Below are positions 25,460 through 34,419 of a stretch of 64,000 nt of DNA, in pieces. Position numbers and translations under genes: made by a program. The notes beneath the pieces are model-generated. The model ran no database searches. It was given only the letters and a program-made list of their open reading frames with translations, and was not told the origin of the DNA. Within the stretch, counting starts at the first letter, position 1, and every line of letters begins with the position of its first letter. The DNA comes from Microbacteriaceae bacterium (GTDB taxonomy: Bacteria; Actinomycetota; Actinomycetes; Actinomycetales; Microbacteriaceae), in NCBI GenBank assembly GCA_025465095.1, contig JAODME010000015.1:62001-126000 (forward strand), in the 5' to 3' direction.

Positions 25460-26845
25460 TCAGAACACCTTCCCCGGGTTCATGATGCCGAGCGGATCGA
25501 ACAGGGCCTTGATCTCTCGCTGAAGGGAGAGCTGGTTCTCGCCGAGCTCGGTGCCGAGCCACCGCTTCTTCAGCAGTCCGACGCCGTGCTCTCCAGTCAG
25601 GGTACCGCCGAGCGAGAGGGCCGCTTCGAATACCTCGCCGGCTGCATCCCAGACGACCTGCGGAACGTCCACACCGTCGAACAGGAAATTGGGGTGCAGA
25701 TTGCCGTCGCCGGCATGGGCGACCGTGGGGATCACGAGATCGTATCGGGCGGCTATTCCCGCGATGGCGGCGAACATCAGCGGAAGCGCGCTGCGTGGCA
25801 CGGCGACGTCTTCGATCAGTACCGAGCCGTGCGCCTCCATCGCCGGATGGAATGACCGTCGGATCGCCAACATCCGCTCCCCCTCCGCCTCGTCGATGGT
25901 GAGGTCCGCGTCGCCGCCGAGCGAACGGATGATTCCGAGCGCATCCGCCGCCTCCCTCTCGCTCGCGGAACCATCGGTCTGGACGAGCAGATAGGCGCAT
26001 CCGCGTCCGTGCAGCTCGAGCCCCAGGTGGACGCCGATGAGTTTGAGCGCATCGGCATCGAGCAGTTCCATCGCGGCCGGCCGGATGCGCGCTGCCGTGA
26101 TCGCTGCGGAGGCGGATGCTGCGGCCGTGATGTCAGCAAAGTAGGCGCCGATCGTGGCGACGGTTCCGCTCGGCAGCGGGAGGAGTTTCACGGTCGCTTC
26201 GACGATGACTCCGAGGGTGCCCTCCGAGCCGATCATCAGCGCGGTGAGGTCGAGCCCGGTTACCCCCTTGACGCTCCGATGCCCGAGGGTGAGCAGGGTT
26301 CCATCCGCCCGGACGACCTTGAGCCCGAGCACCGCCTCCCGCGTGACGCCGTACTTCGCGCACAGCAGCCCGCCGGCGTTCGTCGCGATGTTGCCACCTA
26401 CTGTCGAGATGGTTTTGCTCGCAGGGTCGGGAGCGAACCACAGGCCGTGCGGCTCGAGCGCCCGGTTGAGGTCGGAGTTGATGATGCCAGGCTCGAGCAC
26501 GGCGAGCTCGTCGGCGGCGGAGACCTCGAGTACCCGGTTCATCCCGAGTGTCGACAGAACAATCTCGCCCGGTCCGGCGATGCTGCCACCGGCGAGGCCG
26601 GTGCCGGCCCCACGGGTGACGACGCCGATCCGATGCTCACTCGCGATTCGCATCGTCTGTTGCACCTGCTCGATCGACGTCGCCGTCACGATCGCGATCG
26701 GGGCGCCCGAGGAGACGTGGCCGGACTTGTCTGCGCGCGCCTCCTGCAGCAGCTTCGCCGCCGTCGATACCGCGTCGCCGAGCGACTTGCGAAGCGCGGC
26801 GAGCGCCGCGGTCTGCCGAGCCTCGTGCGACAGCGTGCCTCTCAT
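25460..26845 (-). CDS. FAD-binding oxidase, glycolate oxidase GlcD / D-lactate dehydrogenase-like
   Basis: This 461-residue flavoprotein belongs to the vanillyl-alcohol-oxidase superfamily, GlcD/DLD branch, oxidising a 2-hydroxy acid. The FAD-binding PP-loop region is VVTRGAGTGLAGGS, followed by the pyrophosphate loop TVGGNIATNAGGLLCAKYG and the IGSEGTLGVI strand. The C-terminal cap contains VAHAGDGNLHPNF and the family ending GEHGVGLLKK and DPLGIMNPGK. Its ATG overlaps the ribokinase stop by four bases. The exact 2-hydroxy acid cannot be stated. Confidence 0.92.
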   Translation of the reverse strand: MRGTLSHEARQTAALAALRKSLGDAVSTAAKLLQEARADKSGHVSSGAPIAIVTATSIEQVQQTMRIASEHRIGVVTRGAGTGLAGGSIAGPGEIVLSTLGMNRVLEVSAADELAVLEPGIINSDLNRALEPHGLWFAPDPASKTISTVGGNIATNAGGLLCAKYGVTREAVLGLKVVRADGTLLTLGHRSVKGVTGLDLTALMIGSEGTLGVIVEATVKLLPLPSGTVATIGAYFADITAAASASAAITAARIRPAAMELLDADALKLIGVHLGLELHGRGCAYLLVQTDGSASEREAADALGIIRSLGGDADLTIDEAEGERMLAIRRSFHPAMEAHGSVLIEDVAVPRSALPLMFAAIAGIAARYDLVIPTVAHAGDGNLHPNFLFDGVDVPQVVWDAAGEVFEAALSLGGTLTGEHGVGLLKKRWLGTELGENQLSLQREIKALFDPLGIMNPGKVF

Positions 26846-27741
26846 TCGAGCACCGCGTCGATCGACTCCCGTGACGGGATCGACGGCACGGCGCCGACGC
26901 GCTGTACCGACAGCGCGGCGGCGGTCGTGCCGAACGTCGCGGCTTCAGCCAGCTCCCGGCCCTCCGCGATGGCGGCGGCGAATGCCCCGCAGAACGTGTC
27001 GCCCGCGCCGGTCGTGTCGACCGCGGTCACCTTGAGAGCGGGAACCATGCCGACCTCGATGCCCCCGTCGAACAACGCGGATCCCTGCGAGCCGAGGGTG
27101 ACGATCACCCGGCCGACGAGCGACGCGAGGGTCGCGGAGGCGACGCTGAGATCGTCCGATCCGGCGATCAGGCAGGCCTCATGTTCGTTCACGATGAGGT
27201 AGTCGAGGGATTCGAGCAACTCGGGCGCGAGCGGCTGGGCGGGAGCAGCATTGAGCATCACGGTGGTTCCCACGCTGCGCGCGAACTTCGCGGCGGCCAG
27301 GACGACGCCGACCGGCAACTCCAACTGCAGAAGCAGAACGGATGACGCGGCGATCGCCGCGCGGTCGTCGTCGGTGAGCGCGACAACCGAGCTATTGGCG
27401 CCAGAGGCGACGATGATCGTGTTCTCGCCCCTCCCGTCGACAACGATGAACGCCTGACCTGTCGCCTCGTCGACCCTTCGGACCAACGTGTCGACGATGC
27501 CGTCCTCGGTCAGCACCGCCGCGAGCTGGTTCCCGTGGCTGTCTCGCCCGAGCGCGCCGACGAACGTGGTGACGGCTCCGGCGCGAGCCGCGGCGACCGC
27601 CTGATTGAGTCCTTTGCCGCCCGGATGCAACGCGACGGATTCGGCGAGCAGCGTCTCACCCGGAGAGGGAACGCGGTCGACGGTGAACAGGATGTCCATG
27701 TTGGCGCTGCCTACTACGGCGACTCCGGAATGCGTGGTCAT
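26842..27741 (-). CDS. rbsK: Ribokinase (PfkB family)
   Basis: This 299-residue sugar kinase phosphorylates ribose or a related sugar in the cytosol. The N-terminal VVGSANMDILFTVDRVPSPG and HPGGKGLNQAVAAARAGA are ribokinase signatures; GAGDTFCGAFAAAIAEG holds the catalytic Asp and anion hole; VNEHEACLI and IVTLGSQGSALF are also typical. It is the first gene of an operon with the FAD oxidase and PrsW, joined by a four-base overlap. A TAGGGT box seven bases before the ATG suggests a leaderless transcript. No ribose transporter or regulator is adjacent. Confidence 0.92.
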   Translation of the reverse strand: MTTHSGVAVVGSANMDILFTVDRVPSPGETLLAESVALHPGGKGLNQAVAAARAGAVTTFVGALGRDSHGNQLAAVLTEDGIVDTLVRRVDEATGQAFIVVDGRGENTIIVASGANSSVVALTDDDRAAIAASSVLLLQLELPVGVVLAAAKFARSVGTTVMLNAAPAQPLAPELLESLDYLIVNEHEACLIAGSDDLSVASATLASLVGRVIVTLGSQGSALFDGGIEVGMVPALKVTAVDTTGAGDTFCGAFAAAIAEGRELAEAATFGTTAAALSVQRVGAVPSIPSRESIDAVLE

Positions 27742-27748
27742 TGAATCG

Positions 27749-27754
27749 ACCCTA
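27749..27754 (-). promoter_or_regulatory. -10 box for a leaderless start of the ribokinase operon
   Basis: On the reverse strand TAGGGT (TANNNT) ends seven bases before the ATG at 27741. Confidence 0.45.
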
Positions 27755-27901
27755 GGGCGTGGACGATCATGGTGCCATTTCCCCACCGACAGATCAACCC
27801 CAGTGAGCATTTTTTCGAGTTCGAGGACGACGGTGCGACAGTAGTGATGCCCCGATGGGGAGTCCCTGCTGGCCCCACTCAGAATGGAACGAGGTAGAGA
27901 A

Positions 27902-28186
27902 ATGACGAATACACCAGCTAACAACAATGCGCGCCGCGATCGTCTCTCGACTGAGACGAAGGCTGCATTCAAGACGACCGAGTTCATCGCCTACGTCGTC
28001 ATCCTTATCGCCATGTTCATCGCGTCCGCCGTGGTTGATAACGGTGACGATGGCCAGGGCTTCGGCGCTGCGCATGTATGGCAGTACGCCACCTGGCTCA
28101 CCATCGGATACATGATCAGCCGGGGCCTGGCCAAGTCCGGCAGCCGCGAGAACTACGACCGCGACGATCGCAACGACCGCCGCTGA
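27902..28186 (+). CDS. Small membrane protein of unknown function
   Basis: This 94-residue protein has a polar N terminus, two hydrophobic segments (about 30-47 and 60-77, EFIAYVVILIAMFIASAVV and VWQYATWLTIGYMISRG) and a charged tail rich in Asp, Arg and Asn. I do not recognise it. GAGGTAGAGAA precedes the ATG at 27902. A hairpin terminator follows, so it is a single-gene unit divergent from ribokinase. Confidence 0.75.
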   Translation: MTNTPANNNARRDRLSTETKAAFKTTEFIAYVVILIAMFIASAVVDNGDDGQGFGAAHVWQYATWLTIGYMISRGLAKSGSRENYDRDDRNDRR

Positions 28187-28205
28187 CCGACAGCGCAAGA
28201 CGGCG

Positions 28206-28243
28206 AGGCGAGGGTCTCCCGTGTCAGGGGGCTCCTCGCCTTT
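28206..28243 (+). terminator. Rho-independent terminator
   Basis: AGGCGAGG pairs with CCTCGCCT, and an inner CTCCC/GGGGG stem extends the hairpin around a GTGTCA loop; TT follows. It lies 20 bases after the small membrane protein gene. Confidence 0.75.
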
Positions 28244-28304
28244 ACCGTGGCCCAGCAGCGGGACGGAACCGCCCTGTGCCTCGTGCATCGCGTCATTGCT
28301 GGAA

Positions 28305-28310
28305 TAGCAT
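28305..28310 (+). promoter_or_regulatory. -10 box for a leaderless start of the DUF6328-like gene
   Basis: TAGCAT (TANNNT) ends seven bases before the ATG at 28318. Confidence 0.5.
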
Positions 28311-28317
28311 TCAGCGC

Positions 28318-28854
28318 ATGGCCACATCCCCGAGTCCCAGGGCATTCAGTGACGGCGATCAGAGTGAGGCCGGGTCCGAAGACGGTCGCAACGAGAGCGA
28401 GAACGAGCGTCTGGACCGCAACTGGAGCGAGATCCTGCAGGAGTTGCGGGTCATCCAGACAGGGACGCAGATCATCACGGGCTTTCTGCTCACGCTGGCG
28501 TTCCAGCAGCGGTTCTTCGATCTCGACGCATTCCAGGTCAGCACCTACCTGGTGCTCGTGCTGCTTGCGGGCTTCACGACCGCTCTCGCTCTGGCACCGG
28601 TGAGCCTGCATCGCGCGCTGTTCCGCCAGCGAGCCAAAGATCAACTCGTGCGCATCGCGAATCGCCTCCTCAAGGTCGTACTCGTCGGCGTGACCGCGGT
28701 GCTGGCCGGAACCGTGCTCCTGATCTTCGACGTGGTCGTGTCGCGTGAGGCGGGGGTATTGGCCGGTACGGCGATGCTCGTCGTCGCGGTCGCGCTGGGC
28801 ATAGTGCTTCCGATCGCCGCGCGGCGTTTCCGCGACACCGGCGTCGCGGAGTGA
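28318..28854 (+). CDS. DUF6328-like membrane protein
   Basis: This 178-residue protein starts with a Ser/Glu/Asp-rich tail, then RNWSEILQELRVIQTGTQII followed by TGFLLTLAFQQRF, the conserved opening of the actinobacterial DUF6328 family. Four membrane segments follow (about 55-72, 82-102, 117-140 and 145-165). Its function is unknown. It has its own leaderless-type promoter and is convergent with the Ku gene across a 243-base spacer in which I see no gene. Confidence 0.78.
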   Translation: MATSPSPRAFSDGDQSEAGSEDGRNESENERLDRNWSEILQELRVIQTGTQIITGFLLTLAFQQRFFDLDAFQVSTYLVLVLLAGFTTALALAPVSLHRALFRQRAKDQLVRIANRLLKVVLVGVTAVLAGTVLLIFDVVVSREAGVLAGTAMLVVAVALGIVLPIAARRFRDTGVAE

Positions 28855-29097
28855 GCACGCGCAGTGGCCGGGCCTGGCCCCGAGGGACTGCGGCGGACCA
28901 GGCCGACCGGGTTCAGTGCGCAGCGCCCGGGCCGGAAACCGGCGTTCCGATGCTTGCCGGCCGTATTGCCGCTCCGCATCGCGCGGCATCCGCTGACCCG
29001 CCCGAGGGTAGCTGTTGACACTGCATTGCCGACGTCAGTCGGCGTATACCAATGATACCCCGCCTCGCCCCTGATCGGTCGGGCCAATCCTCGGCAG

Positions 29098-30063
29098 CTA
29101 GGCGCTCTTCGTTCTGCGGGCCGCTGACTTCTTCCGCGTACCGTTTGTGGACGCCGCGCCGTCGGCATCGTCCTCCGGTGCGGGCTTCGCCTGCCCCTGC
29201 GCCTTTTCCGCGGTCGCCTTGCCGGGTTTCCGCGCCCCCGATCCGCCGGCCGACGCCTTCCCGGACGCGCGGCTCTTCTCGACGCTTCGTCGAAGTGCCT
29301 CCATCAGGTCGAGCACCTCGCCGCCCTCGTCGTCATCCTTCGCGGACTGCCCGAACGTCTCCTCCGTATCGACCGCGTCACCCTTCTTGAGCTTGACCTC
29401 GATCAGCTCGCGCAGCTGCTCCTGATAGTCGTCACGGAACTGCTCTGGCTCGAAATCGGATTCGAAGCTCTTCACAAGCGCCTCCGACATCTCCAGTTCC
29501 TTGGCGGATATCTTCACGCGCTCGTCCAGCGAGGGGAAGGATGCTTCACGCACCTCGTCGTCCCAGAGCAGCGCCTGCAGCATCAACACGTCCCCACGCA
29601 CGCGCAACGCACCCAGGCGAGTCTTCTGCCGGAGCGCGAAGTGCACGATCGCCGTGCGTTCGGTCTCCTCGAGGGTCCGGCGCAGGAGCGCATACGCCTT
29701 CGATGACTTCGAGGCCGGCTCGAGAAAGTAGCTGCGGTCGAACATGATCGGGTCGATCTGCTCGGTGGGCACGAACTCGACCACGTTGATCTCCCGGCTC
29801 TTCTCCTCCGGCAGGGACTTGAGATCCTCGCTGGTCAGGATGACGGTGCTCTCGCCGTCGTCATACGCCTTGTCGATGTGTTCGTAGTCGACGATTTTGC
29901 CGCATATCTCACACCGGCGCTGGTAGCGGATCCGCCCACCATCCTTGTCGTGCACTTGGTGCAGTGAGATGTCGTGGTCCTCCGTCGCGCTGTACACCTT
30001 GACGGGGACGTTGACCAGCCCGAAGGTGATCGCGCCGGTCCAGATAGCTCTCATGTTTTCCAT
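29098..30063 (-). CDS. ku: Ku protein (non-homologous end joining)
   Basis: This 321-residue protein is bacterial Ku, a homodimeric ring that threads onto broken DNA ends and recruits LigD. The core starts MRAIWTGAITFGLVNVPVKV and includes the Cys pair CEICGKIVDYEHIDKAY and the DNA-encircling beta-barrel (ALRQKTRLGALRVRGDVLML). The minimal C-terminal region is followed by a Lys/Ala-rich tail (about 270-321), as in long-tailed actinobacterial Kus that bind DNA weakly through this part. It is divergent from ligD with 95 bases between starts. An ATG three codons later (30054) is an equal start candidate. Confidence 0.96.
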   Translation of the reverse strand: MENMRAIWTGAITFGLVNVPVKVYSATEDHDISLHQVHDKDGGRIRYQRRCEICGKIVDYEHIDKAYDDGESTVILTSEDLKSLPEEKSREINVVEFVPTEQIDPIMFDRSYFLEPASKSSKAYALLRRTLEETERTAIVHFALRQKTRLGALRVRGDVLMLQALLWDDEVREASFPSLDERVKISAKELEMSEALVKSFESDFEPEQFRDDYQEQLRELIEVKLKKGDAVDTEETFGQSAKDDDEGGEVLDLMEALRRSVEKSRASGKASAGGSGARKPGKATAEKAQGQAKPAPEDDADGAASTNGTRKKSAARRTKSA

Positions 30064-30158
30064 TGTGATCCCGCCCCTCGCAAGAGGGAAGCCCGCGCTG
30101 CAGCGAAATCGCGGGGCAAGGGGTGGCAGGGTGCTTCGGCTTGCTCCAAACTTGACCC

Positions 30159-32615
30159 ATGGAAGGGTCTGAACCGACGATCGTCTCGGTCGACGGGCGT
30201 CGCATCCGGCTCACCAATCTCGACAAGGTGCTCTACCCGGAGACGGGCACGACGAAGGCCGACGTGCTCGACTACTACGCTCGCGTGGCAGACGCCCTCA
30301 TCAGCCACGCGGCGAACCGGCCCGCCACTCGCAAACGCTGGGTGCACGGCGTCGGCACCGCCGAGAAACCCGGCCCGGTGTTCTTTCAGAAGAACCTCGA
30401 CGACAGCACCCCTGAGTGGGTTCCGCGCCGATCGATCGAGCACCGGGAGCACGCCAGCGACTACCCGCTCGTGAACGATGGGGCGACCCTGACCTGGCTC
30501 GGACAGATCGCAGCGCTCGAAATCCACGTTCCCCAGTGGCAGTTCGGGCGCACCGGGGTGCAGAAGAACCCCGACCGGCTCGTGCTGGACCTCGACCCGG
30601 GTGAAGGTGCCGGCCTTCTCGAGTGCGCAGAAGTCGCGAGGCTCGCACGAACCATCCTCACCGGTATGGGGCTCGATCCGATGCCGGTGACGAGCGGCAG
30701 CAAGGGCATTCACCTGTACGCCGCCCTCGACGGCAGGCAGGATTCGGAGGCCGTCAGCTCCATTGCGCACGAGCTGGCTCGCGCTCTCGAGGCGGATCAC
30801 CCGGATCTCATCGTCAGCGATATGAAGAAGGATCTACGCACCGGCAAGGTGCTCGTCGACTGGAGCCAGAACAACAAGAACAAGACGACGATCACGCCGT
30901 ACTCTCTGCGAGGGCGCATCCGTCCGACGGTCGCCGCCCCCCGCACCTGGCGGGAGCTCGCGTCCCCCGACCTCGAGCAGCTCGACTACCGGCAGGTGCT
31001 CGCTCGCCTCGCTCGCCGGGGGGACCCGCTCGCCGGGCTCTCCGCGGGGCACCTCGCGTCCCTCGAGCCGACGCCGGAGCGTATGGCCGGGTTCGAGACC
31101 TCGCCGCAGGCCGACGATCGCCTGGCGAAGTATCGCAGCATGCGCGATGGGTCGAAGACTCCCGAACCCGTTCCGGGCGACCCGGCCCCGACCTCCACCG
31201 GGCAGAGCTTCGTCATCCAGGAGCACCACGCCCGTCGTCTGCACTGGGACTTCCGCCTTGAGCACGATGGCGTGCTGGTGAGCTGGGCGCTGCCGAAGGG
31301 CGTTCCAACCGACGGGAACCAGAACCACCTCGCCGTGCAGACAGAGGATCACCCGCTCGAATACGGGACATTCGAGGGCAGCATTCCCCAAGGTGAGTAT
31401 GGCGCCGGTGAGGTCACAATCTGGGATTCGGGAAGTTACGAGCTTGAGAAGTGGCGTGACGGCAGGGAGGTCATCGTCACCGTGCACGGCGAGAGGCACG
31501 GTTCCCATCGCTACGCGCTGATCCACACGGGTGGCCGTGACAGCGCGTCAGAGAACAACTGGCTCATTCACCTGATGGAGTCCGGTCGCGATGCCCGATC
31601 ACTGCGGAGTCGAAGCGCGAGCCGCAAGACGGTGGGCTCGCCGCGTCGGTCCCACGAAAAGGCGGTCGCCCCGATGCTCGCGGTGCTCGGGACGGAACAG
31701 GACCTCAACGGCGGTGACGACTGGGCGTTCGAGATGAAGTGGGACGGCATCCGGGCTATCGCCTATGTCGAGGGTGATCGACTCCGGCTCGTGAGCCGCA
31801 ACGGCAACGACCTCACTGCCGGGTACCCGGACCTCGCTTCGATCATCGACTCGGTGAACGCGGATGCCGTGCTCGACGGCGAGATCGTCGCCTTCAACTC
31901 GCGCGGGCGACCGGATTTCGGCCTCCTGCAGACGCGGATGAACTTGGCGAAACGAATCGAGATCGACGCGGCGGCGAAGACCACCCCGGCCCACTTCATC
32001 GTCTTCGATCTGCTCGAGAGCGACGGGAGATCGACACTGCGGTCCTCCTACGACGAACGGCGCGCGCATCTCGAGTCGGCCGTCAGAGCGCGCGGCCGGG
32101 TCCAGGTGCCGCCGGCCTTCGACGGAAACGCCGGTGACGCGATCAGGGCGAGTCTCGAACTCGGTCTCGAAGGAATCATGGCGAAGAAACGCGACGGGAC
32201 GTACAGCCCTGGTCGGCGCTCCCGGTCCTGGATCAAAATCAAGCACCACCTTGCGCAGGAAGTGGTGATCGGCGGCTGGCGCCCCGGCAAGGGCCGGCGC
32301 CTCAGCCAGGTGGGCTCGCTGCTCATGGGAATACCGGACGGTAGGGGGCTGCGTTATGTCGGTCGCGTGGGGACGGGCTTCCGTGAACGCGACCTCGACG
32401 AACTCACGACGAGGCTGCGCCGACTGGAGCGAAAGACCGCCCCCTTCCTCGACGTGCCGAGAGCCGACGCCTCCGACGCACACTGGGTGACACCCCGGCT
32501 CGTCGGGGAGGTCGAGTTCTCTGATTGGACGGCAAGTGGGCGCCTTCGTCAACCGGCGTGGCGGGGGTGGCGACCGGACAAGTCGGCGGCCGACGTCGCG
32601 CAAGAGACCCCGTGA
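30159..32615 (+). CDS. ligD: Multidomain ATP-dependent DNA ligase LigD (polymerase, phosphoesterase, ligase)
   Basis: This 818-residue enzyme repairs double-strand breaks with Ku. The domain order is polymerase, phosphoesterase, ligase, as in mycobacteria. The polymerase/primase domain (about 1-300) has metal-binding LDLDPG (Asp144, Asp146) and TSGSKGIHLYA. The 3'-phosphoesterase domain (about 340-460) starts FVIQEHHARRLHWDFRLEHD. The ligase domain (about 505-810) has the AMP-accepting Lys527 in EMKWDGIRA, then VLDGEIVAF, GLEGIMAKKR and SWIKIKH. The adjacent divergent ku gene supports a complete end-joining pathway. Its stop overlaps the start of the glycosyltransferase gene. Confidence 0.96.
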   Translation: MEGSEPTIVSVDGRRIRLTNLDKVLYPETGTTKADVLDYYARVADALISHAANRPATRKRWVHGVGTAEKPGPVFFQKNLDDSTPEWVPRRSIEHREHASDYPLVNDGATLTWLGQIAALEIHVPQWQFGRTGVQKNPDRLVLDLDPGEGAGLLECAEVARLARTILTGMGLDPMPVTSGSKGIHLYAALDGRQDSEAVSSIAHELARALEADHPDLIVSDMKKDLRTGKVLVDWSQNNKNKTTITPYSLRGRIRPTVAAPRTWRELASPDLEQLDYRQVLARLARRGDPLAGLSAGHLASLEPTPERMAGFETSPQADDRLAKYRSMRDGSKTPEPVPGDPAPTSTGQSFVIQEHHARRLHWDFRLEHDGVLVSWALPKGVPTDGNQNHLAVQTEDHPLEYGTFEGSIPQGEYGAGEVTIWDSGSYELEKWRDGREVIVTVHGERHGSHRYALIHTGGRDSASENNWLIHLMESGRDARSLRSRSASRKTVGSPRRSHEKAVAPMLAVLGTEQDLNGGDDWAFEMKWDGIRAIAYVEGDRLRLVSRNGNDLTAGYPDLASIIDSVNADAVLDGEIVAFNSRGRPDFGLLQTRMNLAKRIEIDAAAKTTPAHFIVFDLLESDGRSTLRSSYDERRAHLESAVRARGRVQVPPAFDGNAGDAIRASLELGLEGIMAKKRDGTYSPGRRSRSWIKIKHHLAQEVVIGGWRPGKGRRLSQVGSLLMGIPDGRGLRYVGRVGTGFRERDLDELTTRLRRLERKTAPFLDVPRADASDAHWVTPRLVGEVEFSDWTASGRLRQPAWRGWRPDKSAADVAQETP

Positions 32616-33349
32616 CGAGGATCACCGTCGTCGTGCCGGTGAAGGACGATGCGCCGATGCTCGAACACTGTCTTGCCTCGCTCAAGCGGCAGATCCGCCC
32701 CGCGGACCAGTTGATCGTCGTCGACAACGGTAGCTCCGACGACTCGGCGCAGGTCGCGGCGCGATTCGGCGCTACCGTCGTGACCGAACCGAGGGTGGGC
32801 ATCTGGCAGGCAGCGGCTACCGGGTTCGATGCGGCGACGGGAGACATCATCGCGCGGTGCGACGCCGACTCACGACCCGACCCTGACTGGCTCGAGAGGA
32901 TTGAGGAGGCGCTCTCGGAGCATCCGTCCGCCGTTGCCGTCAGTGGGCCGGGTCGGTTTTACGATCTGGGTCAGCCGCTACGCTTTCTCGCAGACTTGCT
33001 CTACATGCGGGCATACTTCTTGTTCGGCCGCGGGGCCCTCGCCAATCGCACCGTGTTCGGGTCGAACCTCGCTCTCCGGGCCACCGCATGGCGCGACGTC
33101 GCCGAGCAGGTGCACCGCGACGACCCAGACGTGCACGACGACTTCGACCTTGCCTACCATTTCCATCCCGCGGCGACGGTGCTTTACGACCGCACCCTCA
33201 CCGTCGGAATCTCGGCCAGGCCGTTCCGCGACCGGCGCGCGATGGTCGTGCGCTATCGTCGCGGACTGCACACCGTCGCGGTGCACGGCGCACGCGACTG
33301 CGCCCCCATGCGCTGGCGTCGGCGCATCATCGAACGGTCCCAGTCCTAA
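32612..33349 (+). CDS. Family 2 glycosyltransferase
   Basis: This 245-residue GT-A fold glycosyltransferase is probably at the cytoplasmic side of the membrane. It opens TRITVVVPVKDDAPMLEHCL, has VVDNGSSDDSAQ and the DXD metal site in CDADSRPDPDW. The later stretch FGSNLALRATAW and the Asp pair in HDDFDLAYHF resemble acceptor-site motifs. No membrane helices are obvious apart from a hydrophobic patch near LADLLYMRAYFLFG. The GTG at 32612 overlaps the ligD stop (GTGA), implying translational coupling to a DNA repair gene, which is unusual. The sugar donor is unknown. Confidence 0.85.
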   Translation: MTRITVVVPVKDDAPMLEHCLASLKRQIRPADQLIVVDNGSSDDSAQVAARFGATVVTEPRVGIWQAAATGFDAATGDIIARCDADSRPDPDWLERIEEALSEHPSAVAVSGPGRFYDLGQPLRFLADLLYMRAYFLFGRGALANRTVFGSNLALRATAWRDVAEQVHRDDPDVHDDFDLAYHFHPAATVLYDRTLTVGISARPFRDRRAMVVRYRRGLHTVAVHGARDCAPMRWRRRIIERSQS

Positions 33350-33405
33350 GCTGCACAGATGACAACGTCGCACCGACCCGCCGAGGTGCGGGAGAGGGAT
33401 GCCGG

Positions 33406-34395
33406 ATGACCCCCACGAGCCGCGGCCTCGACAGAACGGCCTGGAGACTCGTGGCCCGCCGAAGCTGGCACGGTTTCGTGCGCCATCGCGGCATCGACTC
33501 CGCCGCCGCCCTCACCTTCTTCGCGGCACTCGCCCTGCTTCCCGCAGCACTGAGCGTCGTCTCCGCGGTCGCCGTCTCCGACACTCGAGAGGGTGCCGTT
33601 CGTGAATTGCTCGTCACCGTTGACACGCTGGTTCGAGACTCGACCGTCACGGCGGTTGCGGGACCGCTTCAGCAACTGACGGAGCTTCCGAGCCCAGGCT
33701 GGGGTCTCGCGATCGGACTGGTGCTCACGCTATGGACCGCTTCGGGGTACGCGACCGCGTTCGGCCGGGCCGTGAACACCGTCTACGAGGTGCAGGAAGG
33801 TCGTCAGTTCTGGAAATTCCGCGGCCACATGCTCCTGGTGACCCTTGTCACCACCGTCGCATTCGCGGGCATCCTCACGATTCTGCTCGGGACGCCAGCT
33901 GTCGCCCAGGCCATCGGCGAGAACGTCGGCATCGGCGAGCCATGGCTCACCATGTGGAACATCGGCAAGTGGCTCGTGTTGCTCGTTCTCGCCCTTGTCA
34001 TCGTCGCGATACTCTACTTCTTCACGCCGAACGTCCTCCGCCCGAGGCTGCGCTGGGTATCGTGGGGCTCCGCCTTCGCGATAGTGCTCTGGGCGACCGC
34101 AACCGCCGGTTTCGCCGTGTACGTGGCATCGATCGGGCAGTACGACGAGATCTACGGCTGGCTCGGCGGTGGAGTGGTACTGCTGCTCTGGCTGTACCTG
34201 ACGAATCTCGTGCTCGTGCTCGGCGCGGAGGTGGACGCCGAAATCGTGCGGGTGCGTCAGCTGCAGGCGGGAATCGAAGCGGAGGACGTCATCCGGTTGC
34301 CCCTTCGCGACTCCACCCGCAACCTGATGATCGCCCGCCAGAGCGCCGACGACGCGGCGGACGGTCGCGCTCTCCGCGAGCAGCACGTACCGTAG
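33406..34395 (+). CDS. YihY/BrkB family membrane protein
   Basis: This 329-residue integral membrane protein has the YihY/BrkB pattern: an N-terminal amphipathic region, SAAALTFFAALALLPAALSV, and about six membrane segments ending with GWLGGGVVLLLWLYLTNLVL and the conserved LGAEVDAEI. Members are often called RNase BN in error; real function is unclear, possibly envelope-related transport. GGAGAGGG lies before the ATG at 33406. It follows the glycosyltransferase by 56 bases and precedes the YtxH-like gene by 24, so the genes from ligD to 34899 may form one transcript. Confidence 0.88.
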   Translation: MTPTSRGLDRTAWRLVARRSWHGFVRHRGIDSAAALTFFAALALLPAALSVVSAVAVSDTREGAVRELLVTVDTLVRDSTVTAVAGPLQQLTELPSPGWGLAIGLVLTLWTASGYATAFGRAVNTVYEVQEGRQFWKFRGHMLLVTLVTTVAFAGILTILLGTPAVAQAIGENVGIGEPWLTMWNIGKWLVLLVLALVIVAILYFFTPNVLRPRLRWVSWGSAFAIVLWATATAGFAVYVASIGQYDEIYGWLGGGVVLLLWLYLTNLVLVLGAEVDAEIVRVRQLQAGIEAEDVIRLPLRDSTRNLMIARQSADDAADGRALREQHVP

Positions 34396-34419
34396 AAGCA
34401 CCCAATCTAAGGACTCATC

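Noticed and set aside
24321..26000. A 559-codon reading that extends PrsW upstream
   Set aside because: The first 180 codons overlap the FAD oxidase gene in another frame; the ATG at 25457, two bases past that gene, begins the real protein.
28855..29097. Possible gene or promoter (TTGACA, TATACC) between DUF6328-like and ku genes
   Set aside because: The boxes are 24 bases apart and lie between convergent genes; short ORFs here have no ribosome-binding site or family likeness.
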